DNA of 64,000 nucleotides from Malus domestica (lineage: Eukaryota; Streptophyta; Magnoliopsida; Rosales; Rosaceae). Shown in pieces: positions 1-12,357 of the stretch; position 1 is the stretch's first letter; the number at the start of each line of letters is the position of its first letter. A model generated the notes under the pieces. That model searched no databases. It was not told the DNA's origin and saw only the letters and a list, made by a program, of their open reading frames with translations. The stretch covers positions 23,403,501-23,467,500 of the forward strand of contig NC_091665.1 in NCBI RefSeq assembly GCF_042453785.1, given 5' to 3'. Position numbers and translations under genes: made by a program.

Positions 1-88
1 TTCATTTTTCCTTGCAGATAATACAATTGAATACATGTAATAAAAAGTAAAAGAGGCTAAAATGTTTTTTGTTGTAAAACTGTTTCAG

Positions 89-3000
89 AAAGCGTTTTGC
101 GCAGAACTGCTTGTTACTGACAAACTCTATCAACTTCTGAGCTTTCTTTCTTTAGTCTCATGTGCACCTTTTTTCCCAGCAGCCTAAAGAATTCATTTCT
201 CATGGAAAACATTTATGTGCTTAACAATTGAAGCTCTCTGATAAGTGTAGTCTTTGTAGTTCAATGAAGATTTTTGTTAATATTATCTGTTCTGTGTTTT
301 TCAGGCTTCTTGTTGGTGGCTTATTAGATTGTCAGAATGCATTGAACTCACATCATTATCACGAGCTCTTCAGATTGTTTGTGTCTTGCCGGAAGGCCTT
401 AAAATGCGTAATTCTGGCTTGTGAAGAGAAGATGGCAGCTTGTCAAACCTCACATGCTTCAGTGTTACTTGAGGATGCATTTCCTGTGTCATGGCTTTAC
501 AAGTCAGTTTATGCGGTTCTTGGGATTCAAGAGTCATTTTCAAAAGATAATCAACTCCCATTTAATGACATGATCTTGTCGCTGATGGATCACACATTTT
601 ATGTGTTTCTGACATCAAGTAAGTATCAACTTAATCATGTCGATCATCGTCCTAAAGCTGCCAAACTGAATGCTGAAATTGTCCATGAACATAGTAATTC
701 AAGTGAATCTGATCAGTGCTTGGATCCTTCCAACTCTATTGATGCTAGGAAAAGTGTAGCCATTATTGCTAAGAGTTTGACGGAACAGATGCAAAGCTTA
801 CTATTGACTTTGAAGAATGGCCCTTATAACAGAAAAGTGGGGATTGATGTTGATGCTCTGAATTTGAACAAGTTTTCATCCTTAGTTTCTTGCTTTAGTG
901 GGTATTTATGGGGCCTAGTATGTGTTGTGAACCATACAAATGTGAGAAATAGTGATCATGAAGCAAACTCATCAAGGCGGAAACTTGAATCCATCACCGA
1001 ACTCAACCTCTGTATAAATGTTTTTGCAGAGTTTTCTAGTCTTCTCTTACAAATGTTGCTTTTCGACGATAAACAACAGTCCAGAACTTTATGTGATGCT
1101 CAAAATATTCAAAAGACAAAGGTAGAGTCCAGTGCAGAGGATTTTATACCACAAGGCACTGGTGTTGAGACTAATATTGCTTGTGGTGGACTGCATAATG
1201 AATCTGGAGTTGCAATGACCTGCTCAGCATCACCTGACATCCATGATGACTCAGGATCTGGTAGTGTCCGTAGAAGAAAGTTGCACTTGAAAGGTGCTGT
1301 TTTGGCTGCCAGTGCACTGAGTGATGTTGATTCATTTGAATTGCAATCTTTAAATAAGCCTTTGTTGAGACGCCTGCTAAAAGGTGATTACCCAGACGCA
1401 GCATTTTTGCTCAGGCAGTTGTTTATTGCATCTTCAGCTATTTTGAGGTTGAGTTTGCATATGAATAGTGCTCCCCTGTCCTCAAGCTTGGTGCATACTT
1501 TTACTGGCATCACACAAGTCCTGTTATTGGAATCAGTGGACATGAATCATGTGCCACACTTTTTTTATTTTGTGTGTTTAGACGGTGTTCTGAAGTATCT
1601 GGAAGAATTGGCCAAGCATTTTCCTCTGACTAATCCTACGCTATCCAGAAATTTGTATGACAAGATGATTCGGCTACAGTTAAGGGCTTTGGGGAAATGC
1701 ATAACTTTACAGGGAAAAAGAGCCACCCTAGTATCTCATGAGACAGAGTCAAGCACCAAAATGCTCCATTCTCCTATGGGATTTTCTGAGGCATCTCTGT
1801 CTGGCTGGCCATACTTATTAGATGAACTTAAAGCTAGGTTGAGGTCATCGTTCACAGTGTTCATAGAGAGACCATCAGAGTTGCATCTTTTATCAGCTTT
1901 ACAAGCTATAGAGAGAGCACTAGTTGGTGTGCGGGAAGGGTGCACCATGAGTTATGACATACATACTGGAAGTGCAGATGGGGGAAAGGTTTCTTCAGTT
2001 GTTGCAGCTGGCATTGATTGCTTGGATTTGGTTCTGGAATTTGTTTCAGGTAATCAACACATCTGTGGATGGAATATTTCGGTAATTTTGGATCAAACGG
2101 TTCTACTATATTCTCAAAGGTGTCTATGGTGACTGTTTGTTCCACATAGCAGTTGCAAGTTGCAACTGAATTCTAACTTATATTTTAGTTCTGGGTGTTC
2201 TACTATCAGTAAAGTTTTTACTCGACCTTTGATTTTAAAAGGAAATGTCGTAATATATATGGGGTTATTTTCTAAACGTTACTGAACATCTTTCCTTTTG
2301 CACGCATATCATGAATGTAATTTGAAAACATTGTACTTCCCAATGAATATGGGTAGTACAGAAATGAAAAAAATCTTACTAATTTTGAAGACACGCTGGA
2401 TATAACTACAAACCTTGCTGAAAAGAACTTTAGTATTTTGGAACCTATATTGGAACGTGGAAGACACTTGCCCAGTGTTGCAGAATAGGGGGCATGAACT
2501 AAATCTTTGCTTTTACATGTCTTCTACTAGTCATAGTGTTTGTGAAAAAAATAAGAACGTTAGAGTTGCTACGTATATTTCATAATAGTTATCCTTCTAG
2601 GTTCTAGGTAATTGATGTCGCTGTATGAAATCACAGTTTATCACCGCTCTGTTATGTATAATAGTCATGTCGGCTATTAGTACGTATTTTATTTAGATTT
2701 CAAGTGCATATGATTACAGTTTGTTGGGACTTGCTTGACTGAACATTTATTTTTCTTTCAGGACACAAACGTTTGAAGGTTGTTAAAAAATACATCCAGA
2801 GCTTCATTGCTAGTGTGTTCAATGTTATTCTACACTTGCAGAGTCCACTAATCTTTTATGAGCGAGTGGTCCAGAGTAAAGGTGATACTGATACTGATAC
2901 TGATCCAGATCCAGGAACAGTTATTCTTATGTGTGTTGATGTACTGGTTAGAATTTCTGGCAAACATGCTCTGTACCAAATGGAGCCCTGGCATGTAGCA

Positions 3001-4569
3001 CAATCTTTACGTATACCTTCAGCACTTTTTCAAGACTTCCATCTCTTAAAACTTTCTGAAGCTCCCATTCCTGATGATTCTTCAACAATTCCAAATAACC
3101 AATTCTCTAATCCAGTAGCAAGTTTACATTTCTCTGGCATAGATAGGCAATACTCGGTTGACCTATTTTCTGCTTGCTGCCGATTGTTACATAATGTTCT
3201 GAAGCATCACAAAAGGTAAGTGTACTCCTTTTGTATGAAAAACCTCACGACTATTAACCTTGGGAATAAGCTGGAAAACATAAAAGTAAAGGGCTGAATA
3301 TGAAGAAGAATAGCTTTAAGCTTTTGATATTCATTTTCTGCAAAATGATTATTGAAGAGGGTTGATATGTGCGCTGAATTTATTTTCATTTTTGGTTTTC
3401 GTCCTCATCAAGTAGACTCCGAATATAATTGAATTGTTGTTTCGTAATTTCTAGTGAATGCGAACGGTGCGTTGCTATACTTGAAGCTTCTGTTCGTGTA
3501 CTTCTTCATTGTTTGGAGACAGTGGATGCTGATGCAGTCGTCAAGAAAGGTTTCTTTTCATGGGAAGTGGCTGCTGGAGTCAAATGTGCTGGTAGTCTCC
3601 GAAGGATTTACGAAGAGGTAGGTGACTTTTCTTATACATGCCTACATGCCTCACAAAAGTTATCTTTATTGTCTTACATTTTGGGTATATGTTCCATTAT
3701 GTCGAAAGGGAGAAAACACAATGAGATCTTTCTCACCAGATTTTGTCATATCTATTTTGCAGATAAGACATCAAAAAGATGTCTTTGGTCCGCACTGTGC
3801 CCAATTTTTATCTAATTACATATGGGTTTATTCAGGATATGGCCCCCATAAAACAGGCATCAAAAGGTAATTTCTGGTACCTTGGAATATTTGTTGTAAT
3901 GTTCATGAGATTCTTGATGAGCTCAAAAGGCATAACCGATAAGATAATTATACACTTGTGTTTCTCAATTGTTTTTGTTATGAATTAGTACCTTCAAAAT
4001 TAGTACGTTATATCAACTCCCACTGGCCTCGGGTTAAGGTGGAAGAGGGGTGAGGGTGTAGATCCTATGTTTATAAGTCACTTTCTTCCCATTTTCCTCC
4101 CTCTTAAAACTTTTCCAGAAACTTGAGTTTGAAGCGATGTTATTGCCTTCCAATTTTTGTACAATGGGAGGATAAAAAAAAAAAATAGGTGTACGTTCAA
4201 GTGACCTATTACTATCTCCAAAAGCATTAACCTTTGGAGCGGACAATCTTGGATTGACCGGCATACATTCATGTCATTCAGACTACCTGAACTATCTTAT
4301 GTTTAATTTTCAGGGAAATAGATGAAGCTCTAAGACCAGGTGTATACGCGCTAATAGATACTTGCTCACCAGACGATCTTCAACGTCTTCATACCATTTT
4401 CGGAGGTAAAACAATTTTTAACTTTATCAAGGCTAAAATGTATGACTTGAAGGGCATTTAAATAGTCTCACATTTTCTTCTTGTTCGTGCAGAGGGTCCT
4501 TGCAGAAACACTTTGGCAACCTTAAAACATGATTACGAACTCAATTTCCAATACCAGGGAAAAGTCTAA
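89..4569 (+). CDS. URB2: Urb2/Npa2-type nucleolar pre-ribosome protein (3' part of gene)
   Basis: This is the C-terminal portion of a large plant protein of the Urb2/Npa2 family, nucleolar factors of 27S pre-rRNA processing and 60S assembly. Exons with GT-AG borders and matching phases are 305-2049, 2762-3215, 3455-3617, 3763-3866, 4314-4405 and 4493-4569 (TAA), giving about 878 codons. The family-typical C-terminus is clear: an IWVYSGYGP stretch at 3815-3850, then ALRPGVYALIDTC across 4329-4367, then GEGPCRNTLATLKHDYELNF before the stop. The middle is leucine-rich helical sequence without an obvious catalytic motif. An upstream exon probably starts at 89 and reads AELLVTDKLYQLLSFLSLV, but I could not match its 3' phase to the exon at 305, so 89-304 is uncertain. 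The gene starts outside the window. Known plant homologues are about 2000 residues, so less than half is present. Family assignment rests on recognising the C-terminal domain. Confidence 0.85.
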
Positions 4570-5374
4570 CCGAAGCTCTTTCCTACGGTGGGCTATACAG
4601 GCATCGTCATTTTGACATGACTACACAACTCTCCTAACATGTAAGTTGTAACAAATAGGGTAAAATGTAATGTATGATTATAAATTTGTAGTCATATCTT
4701 TCTCATTCTTTAAGCTACAAATGGTAGCAAATCCTCATTGAAGTTACAAAGCTCTGTTCATAATACTGACTTGGGCCTAACTTATCTATGTTAATGGGCT
4801 GTCATCCCTTTTTGGGTCAGAATTTTATTGCTTGTTTGAGCATAAGTTTAAGCGTAAACAGTGCAACTTTAAACGTTTCCACATTATTCGTTATCATAAT
4901 ATGTGGAAAATCTTGTCTTATCCAATTGTTTGATTCATGTGGTCGTGGTATTAGAGCCTATTTACGAGTGTAAAAAGCACTTTTGCTCAAAAGCGTTTTT
5001 GTTAGAACCGCACTACGTACGACCTCTAACGATAAGGATCATGATCATGATGTGTTTCTCACCTAAAATGTACTCTCCACCCACCCTCCTTGTTCAGCTG
5101 GTCCCCTTTCATTTGGGATATTTAGTGATTCTATATTCCTAAATGGTATGATTAGGCAGCTGGTATGAAAACGATTGATTGAGCAACCACCAAACCAAAT
5201 GCTTAGTCCAAAAGAAAGCACCAGAAACTTGTGCGGTTGAGATTATGGGACCTATAAGATATACACACAAGTCCTTGTTTATATTTGTCAATTGGGTTTC
5301 AAATTTCAATTTCCATCTGCTTTTTTTCTCTCTGCAGAACATCAACTTCCATTGACAGAGGCCATTGAATCTTG
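4570..5374. other. Intergenic: 3' flank of URB2-type gene and leader of the next gene
   Basis: This AT-rich stretch has no credible coding segment. A pyrimidine tract ending in ctctctgcag at about 5328-5338 could be a 3' splice site in the 5' UTR of the small membrane-protein gene at 5375. I could not find the matching donor. Confidence 0.4.
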
Positions 5375-5644
5375 ATGGGACATCACTGTTGCAGAAGAGA
5401 GGCCCCCTCCTCATACCCAGTTCTGGTTTTCTTGGCGGTGGCCACTGTGCTTCTTCTTCTGTCGTCTTTGATCTCCTTCAATGTTGAAACCCCCACGTTT
5501 GAGATCAATTGGGGGCTCATAGCCATGCCGTTGCTGTTGCTAGCGGTTGTGCATTGGTTGTCGTCGGAAACTCCCAAGAAGCCGTATTGTATGCCTCCAC
5601 CGTGTTGGAAGTGTGGGCGCCCTTGCAAGTGTGGCTACTTCTGA
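5375..5644 (+). CDS. Small membrane protein with Cys-rich tail (SPWGVA-family relative)
   Basis: This single-exon frame encodes 89 residues; the first real ATG is 5375 (MGHHCC), since the in-frame codon before it is TTG. Two hydrophobic segments (about residues 15-34 and 46-62) are separated by a short polar loop. The C-terminus is rich in Cys and Pro, with four cysteines in CWKCGRPCKCGY plus one in CMPPP. The order YPVLxxLAV, second helix, then LSS matches the protein at 8164-8553, so the two look like paralogues. This copy lacks the SSPWGVA segment and third helix and has the Cys-rich tail instead. No function is known to me. A membrane location is inferred from hydrophobicity. The tail could bind metal or be palmitoylated, but nothing here proves either. 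Confidence 0.7.
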   Translation: MGHHCCRREAPSSYPVLVFLAVATVLLLLSSLISFNVETPTFEINWGLIAMPLLLLAVVHWLSSETPKKPYCMPPPCWKCGRPCKCGYF

Positions 5645-6503
5645 AAAAGTGCTGCTGTAGTTTCAAGAGAGCTGGTTTGTCTAGTTCTCATCTTAGACTA
5701 AGAGGGTTGATTTCCTTGTTGGTTTAATTATTGTATTTGTATGTAATGAGTTAAAGCTGTTGGTACTCGATCAAGTTTGGGTAAAATATGGTTGTAACAT
5801 GATTCTGAATTCGTGAATATGACTGTAAATTTCGCATGTGTTTTTCTTGTATTATTCACTATCCTCAGCTGGTGACGCCATAGCACAAGCGAATCGAAAT
5901 ACCAAATTTTCGTCGATTAGCTCTTAGTCCAATGATACTTCTGTTATTATAAAACCCTCCCAATCACCCCAAGAACGAAAGGGGAGATATCGTAGTTCAT
6001 GGTCTCTGTAAAAGAAACGTTTTTAGGTGCTCTGTTTCATGTCCCCATTGAGCCTAAACTCGTACACTGATAAAAGATGTATGGATTTTGAAGAAGAGTG
6101 GACCCATCAGAAAATAAAATTAACCCAAGCTAAACATTTGATTGAATGAAATTCATATTTGTTTTGTGTATTCGAAGTGAGTTTTTGTTTTTCTTTCTCA
6201 AATCAAATGTTTAACTTGATTGTGTTGAGTGAATCCACGATAAGAAACGTTAAAGTTTTCTTTGTTACCCTGATTGAGTGATTTTCCCATATCTATCCCC
6301 CGTTCTTTCCATCCACCCTTGTTTCGTCCTGCAACATATTCCCTAGTCATCTGATGACCAAGAATATTCACCGGTCACCTGCTCAACTGTTTATCTGCGA
6401 TCGCATCCGTAATGTTTTTCTATTATTAAATTTGCATGTCCGGTGCAGGAATGGGGTTGTAATTATTATCGGGCCCAGTGGGTTGATATTTTAAGTTTAA
6501 AGT

Positions 6504-6682
6504 GCCTCCACCGACTTTTTGTTAGTGCACACAGAGGGGATGGATGCATGCCACGGATTGAAAGCCTCCACCGACTTTTTGTTAGGCCACGCAGAGGGGA
6601 TGGATGCATGCCACGGATTGGAAGCCTCCACCGACGTTTTGTTGGGGCACACATAGTGGATGCATGCAACGCATTGGAAATA
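6504..6682. repeat. 60-bp minisatellite, three units
   Basis: Three head-to-tail units start at 6504, 6564 and 6624, each opening with gcctccaccgac. The first two are nearly identical and the third is more diverged and slightly shorter. Because 60 is divisible by three, the array is open in a frame on each strand, which gives false ORFs. Confidence 0.9.
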
Positions 6683-7140
6683 TGAAAAGTAACGTAATTA
6701 TTTATAATTTGCTATCCGAATAACATAAATTATGTGACGTAAAGCATGTATATCAGTTAAGTTTTATATATAAAATAATCTATTCTGATATTATAAAAAA
6801 ATATGAAATTTCTACATAAAATCAATTAGTAATATAAAAAATAGCTCGATTATTTATAAGTACATGCAACATTCTCTTTTTTCTGCTATGAGATCAATAC
6901 TCTCAAGTTGATGACCTAATTGAAGGGAAGCTTAGCAATAGCTCTTAAGTAACAGTGTAGGTACTATTTTTCTTTTCAATTTCAAAGCATGTTAAAGTTC
7001 AATTTCCTCCTTTCAATAATAAAAAAAAAAATTGTCGATCAATAGATTTTTATTTTAATTTAAACAAAATTAATATTGGGAAAACATATATTTATTGTAG
7101 GGATCTTTTTAATCAAACCCATATTATAAGATTAATTTGC

Positions 7141-7312
7141 GGAGAAATTTTTAATTGTAACAGGAATGCGGATGGTACATCACATGTTTTTATGCAAGTG
7201 GTGAAAATTTTTAATTTTTAAATTATTAACCTTTTAACACACATAACCCACCATTTATATAGAGACACGTGATGTATCATCTCGTGTGACGGTCAAATTG
7301 AAAAATATCTCC
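7141..7312. mobile_element. MITE (same family as 59828-60003), Mutator-like
   Basis: The ends are inverted copies (ggagaaattttt and aaaaatatctcc), with a palindromic interior containing gtggtgaaaattt and acacgtgatgta. The same layout recurs at 59828-60003. Flanks share atttgcg next to each end, consistent with a slightly decayed 8-9 bp duplication. Confidence 0.6.
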
Positions 7313-8076
7313 ATTTGCGGATCTCCTTATAGAAAATCAATCCCAACAAATTCCCTTGTGACATAGGCAACAATTAAAATCGTTAAACCTTCTTTTCCTT
7401 TTTCTTGCACAAAAAATGGTAGAAGCTTAAAATATGTAAAATAAACCATATATATGTCTTTATCAATCACTGGATTTTTATCTTTAGAATATTTACTAGA
7501 ATCTCTTTCTTTTTGGCCGGTGTAGGTATCTTTTGAGAGTTCATGTGCTTGAAAGCAAACACATATGTATAAGTTAAAGAACTCTTCTTATCTTATTGGT
7601 CTTCTTTTCCTTGTCGGCCAATGCATCGCCGTCCACTTCACCCATCAAAACCCCATAACTTTATTAAGCAATATAAACAAAGAAATCTAAAACCAAATAT
7701 CTAAGCATATACTCCTAACAAAGAAACAATAATGTCATTTAGATACGCAAAGCTAACTACATAGATGGGTGAATTTTTTTAATTATGGTTTGTATTAGAT
7801 AATGCGTCAATAATGTGAACAATTTTGTCTTATCAAAAGCATTACTCAAAGAAATACTTGATCCTTCATTTTTATTTTTTTTAAAAACAAATCAGAGTTT
7901 AATAATGTGTGCAGAATTTTTGTTTTTCATAAATTACTTGTTTATGCGTGTGAGTATGTAGTTTACAATAAAAGAGAAAATGACTTTTTATGCAGAAAAC
8001 CCAAGTATTATTCTCTACTTAATTCAATAATTGAATACCTCCAAAACATTTACTCCCCACCCCACCATCTTTTGTC

Positions 8077-8083
8077 TATAAAG
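8077..8083 (+). promoter_or_regulatory. TATA box of the small membrane-protein gene
   Basis: TATAAAG lies 81 bp upstream of the ATG at 8164, after a C-rich stretch. This is a good spacing for a plant core promoter with a short leader. Confidence 0.6.
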
Positions 8084-8163
8084 CCACAAGTCCTTCAATC
8101 CATATCAACCTCTTGAATAATCTACTCTCCTTCCAACAACAAAAAACCTTCCCTTCAAATCAC

Positions 8164-8553
8164 ATGGCTTACCATGGAAGAAGCCAAACCAGCTCCTTCT
8201 TAGAAGGGTTTTCTCTAAGCCCCCTGCCCTACCCAGTTCTCCTAATCCTGGCAGTAATCTCCATCTTCCTGGGCATCTCATGGTACTCCTCCTATGAGTC
8301 AGCTGTGGAAGAAGCTGAAGAGCAATTCAATTGGGTTCTTTTGCTCATACCAATAGTTCTCATCCTCATTGTGAAGGGCCTCTCATCTATGGATCCTGAT
8401 TGGCTCTTCTCCATGTCGCCGTGGGACCGCCGCCGGAGGACTCACCATATACCTTCAGAGGGAAGCTCACCTTGGGGTGTTGCTGCTTTCATTATTCTCT
8501 TGCTTGTTTTGCTGCAATACCGGTCTTCTTTTCGTGATAGCTGGCTCATTTAA
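8164..8553 (+). CDS. Small three-helix membrane protein with SSPWGVA motif
   Basis: An intronless frame of 129 residues starts at the ATG at 8164 (MAYHGRSQ); the longer open frame to 8113 begins with TTG. Three hydrophobic segments are visible: about residues 23-40 (YPVLLILAVISIFLGIS), 57-74 (VLLLIPIVLILIVKG) and 108-120 (WGVAAFIILLLVLL). An acidic loop (EEAEEQ) separates helices 1 and 2, and a basic loop with RRRR precedes SSPWGVA. Helix 3 ends in QYRSSF. SSPWGVA, LLLVL and Q-x-SS also occur in the minus-strand protein at 12667-13098, and the first two helices match the protein at 5375. I recognise it only as an uncharacterised plant membrane-protein type. The fair TATA box and lack of disruption favour a real gene. 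Confidence 0.8.
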   Translation: MAYHGRSQTSSFLEGFSLSPLPYPVLLILAVISIFLGISWYSSYESAVEEAEEQFNWVLLLIPIVLILIVKGLSSMDPDWLFSMSPWDRRRRTHHIPSEGSSPWGVAAFIILLLVLLQYRSSFRDSWLI

Positions 8554-9699
8554 TTAGTATGTGGATGTAGTAGGATTGTTTTTTTTATGCTCTGAGTTCT
8601 AAGTTTTGTACGTGTATATTGGAGTTGTATATAGTGAAATTTGATCGTCTACTTCAAATTTCTGTGTAGCTTTTTACTTTCATACTAATCGCGATAAAAA
8701 TTTCATGAAAGAAAGAGATGCAAATGTTTATATTGTCTGATTTTGAATTTTAGACTCACAGTTCAAGAAAAAATGTAACATAATCAGTGATTTGAAATGA
8801 ACGTATCTTATGTTGTCATACAGTTTGTCAAAAAAAAAAAAAAAAAAAAACGTTTCCTTCTTTATTCCATCTATATGTAATACGATCATTGTGGGTTTAT
8901 AATTCTTCCATTATATGTTTTTCTAATTGTTTCATTACCCTAATTTGCTTGCTTGGGAGTAATAAGTAACTGTCCAAAGTACCTATTATAGACAAACTTT
9001 ATACTTAAGCTAGAGTAGTTGTAATTTGTAAGTGATCATATTTATTGAAACATGAAATAGGTAACATATTTGAGTATGTGAAAAAAAATTATCCCACATC
9101 AGAAAAATAACTTAAAAGGAATTTGGCAGTTCCGGTCGCGTTGCCAATTGATTTTGGGATGAAACCTTCAAATATTCATAAAGTTGTGTTGAGGCACCAT
9201 GAGACTTGAGTACAATCAAATAACTCAATTGCTTGATCCATTTGCTCTTCATGTGAAGTTTGTCCTATTAATAATTAATAAGAATGTTACTTGTTACACT
9301 CAAATGCATATGACTAAAATAATTTGATCTTATTGATAAGAAGAAATATATGAAGTAAGTACATGAAAGTGATAAAAAATAATTAGATAAGCAACTTATG
9401 TCCTTGAAAGTTAGGAGATAATTGTCAAGCCGGCCAGCCAATAGACAATGAATTTAGCCTGGAAATCTCCTCATATTGTTTGTGTATTTCATTTTCAGCT
9501 ATTTGTTTATGTCTGGCTTCTTTCACATCTGTAATCAAACTCTGAAAACAACCCTCCCTCCCCCATTTAATTATATAAATTAACCCAAACCAACCCTACC
9601 AACACCTGTCTTTGTGGTCCCCTGCTCTAAGCAAACCGACCTTTGAATAATCATGGATTTTTTTTTCTTTTTTAGAAGCGATATTAAGGGAAAAAAAAA

Positions 9700-9842
9700 G
9701 GGTATGATATCCACTCCTTTTTACTTCTCCTACACCTTTTTGGTTTTCGGCCGTCGGATTAGATGAATTAAAGAAGATCAACGGACAAAAATTAACAAAT
9801 GGTGTGTGAGAAGTAAAAAGGGGTGTGTGGATAGCACATCCC
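9700..9842. mobile_element. Short palindromic MITE flanked by A-runs
   Basis: The left end (gggtatgatatccactcc then tttttacttctc) is an inverted copy of the right end (gagaagtaaaaaggggtg then ggatagcacatccc). Eight or nine A residues flank each side and may be the target duplication. About 143 bp, with no coding capacity. Confidence 0.7.
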
Positions 9843-9989
9843 AAAAAAAATGCCTTCAGAATCTCAAGTGCAGAGATAAATATTTTTAGATACTTTAATT
9901 ACAAACCTCTTATGGATAATCATAATCTTTACCTCAAATAATATATATCGGGCCAAATTAGTAAGTGCATATTTTATATTCAGGTTTTT

Positions 9990-10350
9990 ATCACAAATGG
10001 TCCAAAAAATTGATCCTCACCATCAAGGTAGTTCTTGAAATTGAAAATCAATCAATGTAGTCCCTGAAAATGGATGTTGCAAATCAATGTGGTCATTCCG
10101 TCACAGTTCTATTAAGTGTTGATGTGACACATAAATGGGTCCCATAAGTCAATTTTCTCATAAATGGTTTTTGAAATTGACCTGCGACATGAAAATGGTC
10201 TCTGAAATTGACCTACGACATCAAAATGGTCCATAAAATTGAAAATCAATCAATGTAGTACCGCAAATAAATATCCCAAATCAATGTAGCATCTCCATCA
10301 TAATTTTATCAAAAATTTTGTTATGTGCTAATGTGACACGTAAATGAACA
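9990..10350. repeat. Degenerate internal direct repeats
   Basis: The phrases aaaatcaatcaatgtagt, gaaattgacctgcgacat and atgtgacac-taaatg each occur at least twice in slightly different form, spaced over about 360 bp. This is likely a decayed transposon. I could not find its ends. Confidence 0.4.
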
Positions 10351-11273
10351 CAAGTCTAATTAAATTAAAAAAAATTACAAATAAGTTTAATAATTTAATA
10401 GTTAATAAAAAATTGTAAACCCAAAAATCCAAAAAACGTGTGGTTATCCTCATAATGACTTTATCATGAAATATGAATGGATTATAAACGTCATGAAAGT
10501 ATCTTATTACTTTTCAAGAAAATGGAAAACAAATGACGGACAAATGGTGGGATTCCATTGATCAAGTGTAGCTGTTGATGAAATGAAAAGGGCAAGAATA
10601 GTCAACTTTGTCTTGGTTGAAGCAGTCCATATGGAATAATGGATGTCATGGATAAACCACTAATCATAACAATGGGAGAAGATATTCGTCAGGGCTATCT
10701 TATTAGGAGAGCTCTTTTATTGAGTAGGGATCACATGAAATTGGATTGATAAAATACAATAAGGTCTTGTGAGAGGTGAGGGCATTCTTACACAAATTTT
10801 CTCTAACAATGCGAGCAGATATTCGTTAGAACTGTCTGATTAGGGAAATTTTTTCTTTGAGTAGGGATTGTAGGAGATTGGATGAGACCAAATACAACAA
10901 AGTATCATGTTCTTGTAAGAGATGTTGTATGAAAGACGTGGTAATAAAAGGTATCCGTACACAAGTTTGCTTTCTACCTTTGGAAATATCCATATATTAC
11001 TTTGGAGAGCCAAACAAGTGGACCAATCAAGGAAAAAAACAAAAACGAATACAAGTGGATCAAAACAAGTGAAGAATCGATTATAACTCTCCACCAATAG
11101 CTCAATCAATGGAAAACTTTCCAAGACCTAAAAAACAACACATTTGAAGATAATAATATATCAACAAGATTTCTGCACAAAAGAAAATAATCAGTTTCTA
11201 CTACAAATCAATAACTTATACTCTAATAAAAATTATTCTCTCTAAACGTTACAATGCTTCCTTTTATATCCCA

Positions 11274-11280
11274 TAGTCTT
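11274..11280 (+). promoter_or_regulatory. TATA-like box of the PLC-like gene
   Basis: TTATATC, about 120 bp upstream of the ATG at 11398, is the best TATA-like match before the coding start. Confidence 0.45.
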
Positions 11281-11397
11281 AATATTTCTCTGCTCAGCCT
11301 AATCCATAACTTTCATCCAAAGAACAAGAAGAAGAGGAAGAGCATAACGTTAACTCTTCTTCTTCTTCTTCTTCTTGATCTTTAATTCTTATTAACA

Positions 11398-12357
11398 ATG
11401 GGTTCCTGCTTCCCTAAACAGCTCGAACGCCGGAAGGCGATCTCAACGGAGCGGAAAGCACTACGTGATCTCCACCAAAGCGTTGGTGAGGACTTCCCAG
11501 CATGTGCCTACAGGCCTCCGGACAGGAAAAATTGGATGGCGGGAATCAACCCGAAAAAAGTTCACGTAAACACAATCGTATGGCCGGGAACTCATGACTC
11601 TGCAACCGACAAGATTGGAATTCCATGCATCACTAGGCCTTTTGGACAATGCCAAACAATGTCTATATACAAACAGCTTGTCACAGGCACCAGAGTGCTT
11701 GACATTCGGGTTCAAAAAGATCGCCGGGTGTGCCACGGAATTCTTATCACATACCACATTGATGTTGTGATCAAGGACATCAAAAAATTTCTGTCCGAAA
11801 CGAAGTCTGAGATCATACTCCTTGAAATCAGGACGGAATATGGGCACCAAGACCCTCCTGATTTCGATAAGTATTTGGTGGATGAGCTCGGAGAGGTCCT
11901 TATCAACCAGGACGACAATGTGTTCAACAAGACTATTTCAGAGTTGTTGCCAAAGCGAATAATATGCGTGTGGAAGCCGAGGAATTCACCTTCCCCTGAG
12001 GCAGGGGCGCCTCTGTGGAATTCTGTCTACTTGAATGACGATTGGATTGACACGGATTTGCCATCAACGAAATTCGAGAACAATTTGAAGTGTTTGAGTG
12101 AACAACCTCCAATTTCATCAAGGAGATTTTTTTACAGGGTGGAGAACACAGTGACACCTCAGGCTGATAACCCTGTTGTGTGTGTTAGGCCTGTGACCGA
12201 ACGGATTCACGAGTTTGCGAGGTTGTTTATAACGGAGTGCTTCTCGAGGGGTATTGCAGATAGGTTGCAAATCTTCTCTACTGATTTTATAGATGAGGAT
12301 TTTGTTGATGCATGTGTTGCTGTTACATACTCAAGAATTGATCACGGGAAAGCCTGA
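11398..12357 (+). CDS. PLC-like phosphodiesterase (PI-PLC X-domain-like)
   Basis: A single intronless frame encodes 319 residues, close to the usual length of the plant 'PLC-like phosphodiesterases superfamily' proteins. The fold is the TIM-barrel of bacterial-type PI-PLC X domains. Motifs include VWPGTHDSATDKIG (about 61-74, catalytic-type His66), TRVLDIRV (98-105), VCHG (111-114, second catalytic-type His113) and EIILLEIRTE. A C-terminal block, RVENTVTPQADNPVVC followed by FSTDFIDEDFVDACV, is typical of this plant subfamily. The family cleaves, or is predicted to cleave, phosphatidylinositol-type phosphodiesters; the plant members' true substrate is not settled. The N-terminus MGSC could carry lipid, but Pro6 does not fit the myristoylation consensus. 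There is no signal peptide. A 26-bp minisatellite lies in the 3' flank. Confidence 0.93.
   Translation: MGSCFPKQLERRKAISTERKALRDLHQSVGEDFPACAYRPPDRKNWMAGINPKKVHVNTIVWPGTHDSATDKIGIPCITRPFGQCQTMSIYKQLVTGTRVLDIRVQKDRRVCHGILITYHIDVVIKDIKKFLSETKSEIILLEIRTEYGHQDPPDFDKYLVDELGEVLINQDDNVFNKTISELLPKRIICVWKPRNSPSPEAGAPLWNSVYLNDDWIDTDLPSTKFENNLKCLSEQPPISSRRFFYRVENTVTPQADNPVVCVRPVTERIHEFARLFITECFSRGIADRLQIFSTDFIDEDFVDACVAVTYSRIDHGKA

Larger units (their letters stand above)
5645..8163. other. Intergenic with minisatellite and one MITE
   Basis: The 3' UTR of the preceding gene probably ends near 5850. The rest is AT-rich DNA with a 60-bp minisatellite (6504-6682) and a short inverted-repeat element (7141-7312). 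I see no gene. Confidence 0.5.
8554..11397. other. Intergenic with MITE and degenerate internal repeats
   Basis: No gene is visible. The region holds a poly-A run near 8831, a MITE at 9700-9842 and a degenerate repeat block at about 9990-10350. A leader rich in CTT triplets (about 11356-11380) precedes the PLC-like gene. Confidence 0.5.

Noticed and set aside
6504..6682. Possible CRISPR-like array
   Set aside because: Units are contiguous without spacers and the DNA is eukaryotic. It is a minisatellite.
6443..6685. 80-codon frame over the 60-bp repeats
   Set aside because: It is open only because the repeat length is a multiple of three. There is no start context or homology.
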